NCBI GenBank assembly: GCA_964487565.1
Contig: CAZARN010000019.1
Coordinates: 1 to 28,378 of the forward strand
Direction: 5' to 3'
DNA from: Phil1 sp964487565
GTDB lineage: Bacteria > Bacillota > Clostridia > Christensenellales > CAG-138
DNA: 28,378 bases
Shown: piece by piece, positions 22,733 through 28,378 of the stretch
How positions within the stretch are numbered: position 1 is the stretch's first letter
Layout: each line of letters begins with the position of its first letter
Notes under the pieces: model-generated
What the model was told of the DNA's origin: nothing
What the model saw: only the letters and a program-made list of their open reading frames with translations
Databases searched by the model: none
Program-made: the position numbers and the translations under genes

Positions 22733-25618
22733 TTAACCGTCAACTGCGACAAGGCTTTTGAACAGGTCGGCGTTCGCCCTGAGCTTTTCCTCGTTTCCGT
22801 AAACGCATATGCAGCCCTTTGCCGTTACAGCGTCAAAAAGCGGGGCAAACGCGCGCATATCTTCCGCAGTCGACGCGATAAGCTCGTCGCGTTCGCGCTG
22901 CTTTTGACCGATCGTTTTGCCCGATATCCTGTTCGCAAACGCGAGCACGCCCGCGCTATGCGGCATAAGCGGCGTATCGAGCGAAGATATCGCGCTTATT
23001 ATGCTGTTTGTCACATCGCTGTCGGATATTTTCACATCGCAAAGATATTCGCCGATGCCGCGATATACAGCGAGCGTCTCCGCAAGTTTGGGATCGCGAT
23101 AGCTCGATATGTCGAGCACGCCGTCGTCCGATATCGCGATGTTGAAGCCGTACGCGCCGCCCTGCTCGCGCACGCGCTGCCACATATAACCGCTGTAAAG
23201 GAAGCTGTTGAGCGCAAGCGCGCTGCCGTTGTACGCAAAGCCGAGCTTCGTATAGTCGTAAGCCTCGCAGACATATTGCACCATTGAAGCGCTCATCATG
23301 CCCTCGTTGCGTATTTCCTCGCTGAAAACGCATTTTTCTCCGGCCTTCCACCCGTCCGGCAAAGCGCGCATGAGTATATCGGCATTTTTTGCAAACGCGG
23401 CTTTCTCAATCGGCGAGCCTGTGACGAGCAGCGTCAGATTGGCGCGTGTGAACAGCTTCTGCGCGACATGCTCAAGCGCTTTGTAAAGCGTATCCCCGCC
23501 GTGCTGCACAGTGCGCGCGATGTTCTTTATGAACTCATACCAGCCTAACCCGGTCATGTCGTCGGTCGCCTGCGCCTCTTCCCTGAAATATGACCGGCAG
23601 CGCAGGATGGCAAGCTCGTATGCGTTCTCCTCAAGCTCGCTTTGGACGCCTGTGAATATCTGTTTTACGACCTGCTCAAGCCTTGCGGACGCCGAATAAT
23701 CCGTCTGCGCGATCGTCTCGCCCATCAGCGAGAGCGCCCGGTCAAGCTTTTGCGTGAGTGCGCGCGCGGAAACGCACATATACGGATACGCGCTCCCGTC
23801 CTTTTTCCGCTGTGCGAGACAGCACGCGCTTATGCCGCCGGTTTCGATGTCCGTTTCGATCGCAAGCTCTTCGTATCCGCGTTTTTTGGTGGGAAGCTTG
23901 CCAAGCGCAGCGGCGATAAGGGCCGCGTATTTGCGCTCCTCCCGCGTCAGCGCGCTCATGTCGAACATCGCGTCCGCGTATGTTATGCCCGACGTGAATC
24001 TTTCATGATACAGGAAGCTTGCGTCCCCCGCGGTTTCCTCGGTGAGGTCGCAGAATGTCGCTTTCGTGTCAACGTCCGCGAGCGTAAGGCGCGGCATGGT
24101 CGCCAGCGCTTCCGGAGCGTCCGGCGTCTGCTGGCGGATTTTCAGCTTTTCGGCGTTGAGGCGGATCTTTTCGATATCCTCCCCGCTCATTTCCGCCATT
24201 ATCCCCGCGAGACGCTCGCGCTCAGCCGCTTCGGCGCGCTCGGAAAGGCCCTCGGAGGGTTTTAGCGTCACATATACCGTATGGGGATTGCCGATGAGAT
24301 ATTTTTCGATAAGCCCCTCGAAATAGCCGTCTGCGGCCATTCGGCGGATATCGTCGATCGCATCCGAATAACCGAGCGCCCCCATGAGGTCGCCGTCGGC
24401 GTTCCAGGCGTCGAGCAGCGTCAAAGCCCGCATCACGCGGGAAAACACGCCCGCATCCTGCGACTGCCGCTTGCGGAAATCGAATTTGTTCACCGCGCCC
24501 TCAACGAGCTTGCTGTCGAGTCCGTCGCGCACGAGCGAACGCAGCGTGCCGTCCAGCACGGTTTTGAGCCTTTGCATGTCAGACGGCTCCGCGCCGCTCA
24601 CCTCGATAATGAACTCGCCGTCCTTGCCGCCCTCGCATGATGCGTCGACCTCGCGCCCTATCCCGGCATCGAGTATCGCACGCTTCACGGGCGAAGCTTC
24701 ACCTGCAAAAAGGATATCGCCGAGTATTCTCATCGCCATGTCAAGCCTGTTCGAAGGGCCTGCATAGGTCAGCATCGCCACGGCAAGATACGTCATCGCC
24801 GCGGTATCCTGCCCGCCCGGCACCGCATACTCAAGCTCCGCCTCGCTGGGGGCGTCCATGCGCGGCTGCTGCGGGATGTGCATCCCCTGCTGCCGCGTGT
24901 AATGCGAAAAGTAGTTCCTGTCTATATGCTCAAGCACGGGTTCGATGTCGAGCGTGCCCGAAACGACGGTTATGGAGTTTGACGGATGATAATACTTCTT
25001 GTGAAATGCGACGAATTTTTCCTGCGTGAGGGTGGGTATCGCCGCGGGATCGCCGCCTGAGTTGAAACGGTAAAACGTTGTGTGGAGCTCCTTCGCCACG
25101 GCGGCGCTCAACTGTCTTTGCGCGTCGCTCATCGCGCCCTTCATCTCGTTGTAAACGACGCCGTTTATCATCAGCCGCCCTTGCGCGTCAAGCTCATAAT
25201 GCCAGCCCTCCTGCATGAGCACCTCAGGATTCTCATACAGAAGCGGATTCATCACCGCGTCGAGATATACGTCCATCAGGTTGTAAAAGTCCTTGAGGTT
25301 CGGGCTCATCACCGGATAACAGGTCCAGTCGTTGTTGGTCATGGCGTTGAGGAAGGTGTTGAGCGAACCCTTCATCAGTTCCACAAACGGGGCCTTCACG
25401 GGATAATGCCGCGATCCGTTGAGGACGCTGTGCTCCATAATATGCGCGACGCCGCTGTCATCCTCGGGCATCGTGCGAAAACCGATCATGAAAAGCTTCT
25501 GCGCGTCCGCATTATCGATATGCACAAGCTTCGCACCCGTTTTCTCATGCTCATATATTGCAAGCGCACCGTCGATCTCTTTGATATTTTCCCGGGAAAT
25601 AAGTCTGAAAGCCGCCAT
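22733..25618 (-). CDS. M16C family zinc metallopeptidase (presequence-protease/insulinase type)
   Basis: 961 residues, the size of PreP/falcilysin-like M16C enzymes that fold as a two-half clam and degrade unfolded peptides. The inverted zinc motif HxxEH is HIMEH in SGVAHIMEHSVLNGS, with the distal glutamate in GVVYNEMKGAMSD. KLVHIDNADAQKLFMIGFRT before it and KKRGYEELAIETDIETGG in the second half fit the subfamily. No signal peptide is visible, so it is likely cytoplasmic. ATG at 25618 is preceded by AAAGGGG. A candidate promoter lies 55 bases upstream between it and the histidine kinase. It may be co-transcribed with the two-component genes or from its own promoter. The stop is TAA near a strong terminator. 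Confidence 0.94.
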   Translation of the reverse strand: MAAFRLISRENIKEIDGALAIYEHEKTGAKLVHIDNADAQKLFMIGFRTMPEDDSGVAHIMEHSVLNGSRHYPVKAPFVELMKGSLNTFLNAMTNNDWTCYPVMSPNLKDFYNLMDVYLDAVMNPLLYENPEVLMQEGWHYELDAQGRLMINGVVYNEMKGAMSDAQRQLSAAVAKELHTTFYRFNSGGDPAAIPTLTQEKFVAFHKKYYHPSNSITVVSGTLDIEPVLEHIDRNYFSHYTRQQGMHIPQQPRMDAPSEAELEYAVPGGQDTAAMTYLAVAMLTYAGPSNRLDMAMRILGDILFAGEASPVKRAILDAGIGREVDASCEGGKDGEFIIEVSGAEPSDMQRLKTVLDGTLRSLVRDGLDSKLVEGAVNKFDFRKRQSQDAGVFSRVMRALTLLDAWNADGDLMGALGYSDAIDDIRRMAADGYFEGLIEKYLIGNPHTVYVTLKPSEGLSERAEAAERERLAGIMAEMSGEDIEKIRLNAEKLKIRQQTPDAPEALATMPRLTLADVDTKATFCDLTEETAGDASFLYHERFTSGITYADAMFDMSALTREERKYAALIAAALGKLPTKKRGYEELAIETDIETGGISACCLAQRKKDGSAYPYMCVSARALTQKLDRALSLMGETIAQTDYSASARLEQVVKQIFTGVQSELEENAYELAILRCRSYFREEAQATDDMTGLGWYEFIKNIARTVQHGGDTLYKALEHVAQKLFTRANLTLLVTGSPIEKAAFAKNADILMRALPDGWKAGEKCVFSEEIRNEGMMSASMVQYVCEAYDYTKLGFAYNGSALALNSFLYSGYMWQRVREQGGAYGFNIAISDDGVLDISSYRDPKLAETLAVYRGIGEYLCDVKISDSDVTNSIISAISSLDTPLMPHSAGVLAFANRISGKTIGQKQRERDELIASTAEDMRAFAPLFDAVTAKGCICVYGNEEKLRANADLFKSLVAVDG

Positions 25619-25671
25619 TGATGATGCCCCTTTCGATTTTGATATATCTGAATTTGCAGTATTTTATTATG

Positions 25672-25701
25672 ATTATATTACCGCATCTGATCCCGGCGCA
25701 A
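25672..25701 (-). promoter_or_regulatory. Candidate promoter of the M16C peptidase gene
   Basis: -35-like TTGCGC (25696-25701), 18-base spacer, -10 TATAAT (25672-25677) on the minus strand, about 54 bases before the peptidase ATG and just after the kinase TAG. Confidence 0.5.
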
Positions 25702-25721
25702 TAAACGCCGATGAGAACGCG

Positions 25722-27119
25722 CTAACCGATATCGAGAGTGCGCTGAGGCCGGTTTTCGGGGTTCTGCGCGCAATTGAAGAACACCCTGGCCGTGAACAGG
25801 CCGTCCGCGGACGTGAACGTTGCGTCCCCGCCGTATTTGCGCGCGATGGCGCGCACTATGCCGCAGCCGCTGCCGTGCTGCGCTGCATCGGCCTTGTTCG
25901 TTTTCGGAAGTCCTTTGTCGTTCATTGCTATATCGTCCCGGCAGGGATTCGTGCATGTGAGCATGAACACATCGCTGCGCAATGACGAGCGCAGCTCAAT
26001 GCGCTTCGCCGCGTTTTCATCGGCGAGAAGGCAACCGTCAGTCGCGTTGTCGATAAGGTTCGCCATAACGCTCATGAGATCCGCGTCCCTTATCATGCTC
26101 ATACACGGCGGAAACGATATTATTATATCCGTCTCGGCGCCGAGCTTCTCCGCCTGCGCGCATTTTATGCCGAGCACGGCGTCCGCGGTTGTGTTGCCCG
26201 TGTCAAATATGCGCACGGCGGCATTATCCACGCCCGATTCCGAAAGCTCCCTAACGTATTTTTCCGCGCGCCCGGTCTCCCCGCGCTCAAGCAGGCCGGC
26301 TATCGCCGCCATATGGTTTTTGAAATCATGCGCAAGCCGCGCCTGACGTCTGTTGTGTTCATTCAGCTCCAAATAATAAAGCTGCTGCAGCTCCTGACGG
26401 CGTTCAAGCTCCTCGTTTTGCTTTTCGAGCACGCTCGCCTTTATCATTCGTGAGAAAAGGTGAAAAACCCTTATGTCGGCATAAACGCACAGCGCATACG
26501 CAAACCCCGCCGCCAGGAACGCATATGCCCGGTTTTCGGCCCCGATGCAAAAGAACGCGACGAGCAGCATCATCAGAAGCTGCGCGAGAATGAGTATCGC
26601 GAAACCGCGCTCATCGGCGCTTTTCATTTCGCTTCCGCCGGATTTTTTCCACAGTGCGGCGCTTATTATAAGAAGCAAAGCGTTTGACATCGTGCACATT
26701 ATATAATAAACGGGCATCAGGACCGCGTTCCCGCCCGTCGCGACAGGCTGCACCGCTGTGAGGAGCTTCAGCACTATGCTCATGAGCAGCGATGACGCGA
26801 GCGACATGATATACATGTTTATATACAGTATTATCTTGCGCCAGAAGCCCCCTTTGAAGAGCAGCGCCACGGCGGCGATATATATGCAGTCAACGGAAAA
26901 GTTTATCACCCCGTCCCAGAAAAGGCTTTCCGGCGATTGAAAAAGCGACGGGAAGATGGTCGCGGACATGCTGTTATATATGGTCAAAGCAAGCCCAATG
27001 CAGAAAAGCGCCGCCATTGCGACGCCCTGTTTGTATTTGGCGCGAAGGAGCGTACTCATGAACATCGTCTGAACGCATACGTCGACGATGCCTGTTGCGA
27101 TGCACATGAACGATGTCAC
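25722..27119 (-). CDS. AgrC-like sensor histidine kinase (GHKL), ending in TAG
   Basis: 465 residues. The first 220 contain about six or seven membrane segments, as in AgrC/LytS-type peptide or surface sensors. Then come a coiled linker (VLEKQNEELERRQELQQLYYLELNEHNRRQ), the phospho-histidine box LAHDFKNHM (His264), the ATP-binding N box VMANLIDNATDGC (Asn354, Asn358) and G box HGSGCGIVRAIARKYGG. It should phosphorylate the response regulator whose gene overlaps upstream. The start is GTG at 27119, overlapping that gene's TGA as GTGA; an ATG four codons later is possible. The stop is TAG, the only amber stop among the genes here; read-through as pyrrolysine would add 56 residues before a TGA. 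No AgrB or peptide gene is in the window. Confidence 0.9.
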   Translation of the reverse strand: MTSFMCIATGIVDVCVQTMFMSTLLRAKYKQGVAMAALFCIGLALTIYNSMSATIFPSLFQSPESLFWDGVINFSVDCIYIAAVALLFKGGFWRKIILYINMYIMSLASSLLMSIVLKLLTAVQPVATGGNAVLMPVYYIMCTMSNALLLIISAALWKKSGGSEMKSADERGFAILILAQLLMMLLVAFFCIGAENRAYAFLAAGFAYALCVYADIRVFHLFSRMIKASVLEKQNEELERRQELQQLYYLELNEHNRRQARLAHDFKNHMAAIAGLLERGETGRAEKYVRELSESGVDNAAVRIFDTGNTTADAVLGIKCAQAEKLGAETDIIISFPPCMSMIRDADLMSVMANLIDNATDGCLLADENAAKRIELRSSLRSDVFMLTCTNPCRDDIAMNDKGLPKTNKADAAQHGSGCGIVRAIARKYGGDATFTSADGLFTARVFFNCAQNPENRPQRTLDIG

Positions 27120-27832
27120 TCGCCGTTATCCTTCCTTCCGAGGGCTGCAAAAAACGCCTCTCTGAACTCCGTGCTGTTGCGGCGGCTGACAGGGATCGCC
27201 TGTCCCGTTTTCATTTCCACCGAAGTACGCCCGAGCCTGCGTATCGCGTTGAGATTGACAATATAGCTGTTGTGCGGTCTTGCAAAGCACCCGTCCGGAA
27301 GGATCGACTCGATATCGGACAGCTTCAGGGAAGTGTCGAAGTGCATGTCGGCGCAATGGATGGTCGTCGTTCGCTTTATCCGCTCGCAAAATATTATCTC
27401 CGACGGGAGAAGACGCACGATATCCTTCCGCAAGTTTATGATGACCGGCGTTTCGGCCTTTCTCCTGATGTTTGACGCCGCGCGCCTGAGCGCGAGCGAC
27501 AGCTTTTCTTCCGTTATGGGCTTTGTGAGAAAATAGGCAAATTTCGCTTCGCTTATATCGGCTGAATACTGAAGAAAGCTCGTCATGAATATGATCTGCG
27601 TGCGGGGGTCGCGTATATTGATCAGTTTTGCCGTCTCTATGCCGTTTCCCTCGCCAAGCACGATATCCATGAGTATCACATCATATCTTGCATCGGCAAG
27701 CGCACGCAAAAGATCGTCGGCGGTGCTGTAGATATCCGTCCTCAAGCACGAAGGTTCCAGTATCACCCGGATCATTTCCATTAGCCTTTGCGCCTGAACG
27801 GTTGAATCATCGCACACGGCGATGCTTAGCAT
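27116..27832 (-). CDS. LytTR response regulator (AgrA-like)
   Basis: 238-residue cytoplasmic transcription factor. The receiver domain (1-120) has the acidic pair Asp8/Asp9, phospho-acceptor Asp56 in VILMDIVLG, Thr84 and Lys104 in FLTKPI. The LytTR DNA-binding domain (about 129-230) includes IIFCERIKRTTTIHC, PHNSYIVNLNAIRRL and IPVSRRNSTEFREAF. It should take phosphate from the overlapping histidine kinase and bind direct repeats in target promoters. ATG at 27832 follows GGGAGGGG. A promoter lies 60 bases upstream. The stop TGA overlaps the kinase start. Target genes are unknown; the adjacent M16 peptidase is a candidate only by position. Confidence 0.93.
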   Translation of the reverse strand: MLSIAVCDDSTVQAQRLMEMIRVILEPSCLRTDIYSTADDLLRALADARYDVILMDIVLGEGNGIETAKLINIRDPRTQIIFMTSFLQYSADISEAKFAYFLTKPITEEKLSLALRRAASNIRRKAETPVIINLRKDIVRLLPSEIIFCERIKRTTTIHCADMHFDTSLKLSDIESILPDGCFARPHNSYIVNLNAIRRLGRTSVEMKTGQAIPVSRRNSTEFREAFFAALGRKDNGE

Positions 27833-27891
27833 ATAATCCCCTCCCGGTTAAGCCCGCCTTTACGGCAGGCGGCGTTAAATCAAGCATTTCA

Positions 27892-27920
27892 ATATTATCC
27901 TTTTTTGAGCATTATATCAA
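27892..27920 (-). promoter_or_regulatory. Promoter of the two-component unit
   Basis: -35 TTGATA (27915-27920), 17-base spacer, -10 TAATAT (27892-27897) on the minus strand, about 60 bases before the regulator ATG. A second TATAAT (27911-27916) overlaps the -35 and could be an alternative -10. Confidence 0.6.
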
Positions 27921-28067
27921 GTATATGGTGTCCCAAAACCGGGTCTCGGTGCAATTTTCTTTTAGATTTATATAGAAAATCTTGTAATATTGCGTAAATA
28001 ATTATATTCTGTTTTTCCGACCGCGGTCGTGATGCGCGTTTTGTCGCGGCATTTTCACAATTATTAC

Positions 28068-28096
28068 TTTGCCAAACGCAGACGATGTGGTAATAT
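28068..28096 (+). promoter_or_regulatory. ftsH: Candidate ftsH promoter
   Basis: -35-like TTTGCC (28068-28073), 17-base spacer, -10 TAATAT (28091-28096), about 60 bases before the TTG start. Confidence 0.5.
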
Positions 28097-28157
28097 TATA
28101 AGGATTGTTATTCTGGCATTGTATGCTTTGCCTTGCACGGCATACGGGAGGGAAAAT

Positions 28158-28378
28158 TTGAAAAAGAAGATAGCAACACCGCTGATCTATCTTGCCATAG
28201 TGCTCGTGATCGTCATTCTGATCACCCGGCTGCAGTCCGGCTCCGGCGAGGACAAATATCTGGGTTATGAGGATTTCATCACTGCTGTGCGCAGCGCCAA
28301 GGTTGATGCGGTCGAATATACCGACGGAGAGCTTGTCGGTATATACAAAGATTCAAAGAACAAGGATCTTTTCCCCGA
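28158..28378 (+). CDS. ftsH: FtsH ATP-dependent zinc protease, N-terminal part (3' end outside window)
   Basis: The first 73 codons of a membrane protease. TTG at 28158 is chosen as start because GGGAGG (28146-28151) lies six bases upstream and the protein begins with KKKIATPLIYLAIVLVIVIL, a short basic tail plus one membrane segment as in FtsH. The following segment, with YLGYEDFITAVRSAKVDAVEY and then GELVGIYKDSKNKDLFP, matches the FtsH extracellular N-terminal domain, where a Y-x-x-F block and a K-V-x-x-V block are usual. The AAA+ and HEXXH parts lie beyond the window, so the call rests on this domain only. FtsH degrades membrane and short-lived regulatory proteins. Confidence 0.82.
   Translation, partial: MKKKIATPLIYLAIVLVIVILITRLQSGSGEDKYLGYEDFITAVRSAKVDAVEYTDGELVGIYKDSKNKDLFP

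Larger units (their letters stand above)
27833..28157. other. 325-base intergenic region between the response regulator and ftsH
   Basis: AT-rich and without a plausible gene. It holds the outward promoters of the two-component unit and ftsH, a 6-bp inverted repeat (27964-27969 with 27977-27982) that might be an operator, and a weak GC stem near 27853-27873 in the response-regulator leader. No RNA gene or riboswitch was recognised. Confidence 0.5.

Overview
The window is a high-GC stretch that reads as a Clostridia-type Firmicute, probably an anaerobe. The grounds are strong GGAGG ribosome binding sites, an AgrC/AgrA-like two-component pair, a DUF4358 lipoprotein beside an MBOAT and a DHHW protein, and a bacterial-type split pyrrolysyl-tRNA synthetase. 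The species cannot be named from the sequence. Both ends cut genes: leuS on the left and ftsH on the right.

The centre (about 4.9-15.9 kb, all on the minus strand) is a complete pyrrolysine (Pyl) system fused to a methylamine system. In transcription order it holds an XRE regulator, a MetH-activation-like protein, a corrinoid protein (mtbC), a dimethylamine methyltransferase (mtbB), a PLP racemase of the alanine/ornithine family, a RACo-type corrinoid activator, pylSc, pylSn, pylD, the tRNA gene pylT with anticodon CUA, pylB and pylC. mtbB is interrupted by one in-frame TAG at 12450-12452, codon 353, and the reading frame continues for 115 more codons with family-like sequence. The locus therefore encodes the amber-decoding amino acid, its tRNA, its synthetase, a protein that needs it, that protein's corrinoid partner and candidate reductive repair enzymes. 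Genes from mtbC to pylC are closely spaced, with overlapping start/stop codons at pylSn/pylD and pylB/pylC, and look like one transcript from an extended -10 promoter near 14.26 kb. A hairpin between mtbB and the racemase may lower downstream expression.

To the left (1.7-4.9 kb, minus strand) is a three-gene cell-surface module: DUF4358 lipoprotein, MBOAT acyltransferase and DHHW/SGNH-like protein. It ends at a bidirectional terminator shared with leuS.

To the right are brnQ (plus, divergent from the XRE regulator), glyA (minus, with a good sigma-A promoter), an amidohydrolase resembling 8-oxoguanine deaminase co-transcribed with an NlpC/P60 wall hydrolase, an M20 peptidase (plus), a large M16C peptidase, an AgrC-like histidine kinase with a LytTR response regulator, and the start of ftsH. 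The kinase is the only gene of 23 readable stops that ends in TAG, which matters in an organism that can decode TAG as Pyl.

No CRISPR array, insertion sequence, integrase, rRNA or cobalamin riboswitch was seen. The only gene-free stretch above 300 bases (27833-28157) holds divergent promoters for the two-component pair and ftsH.
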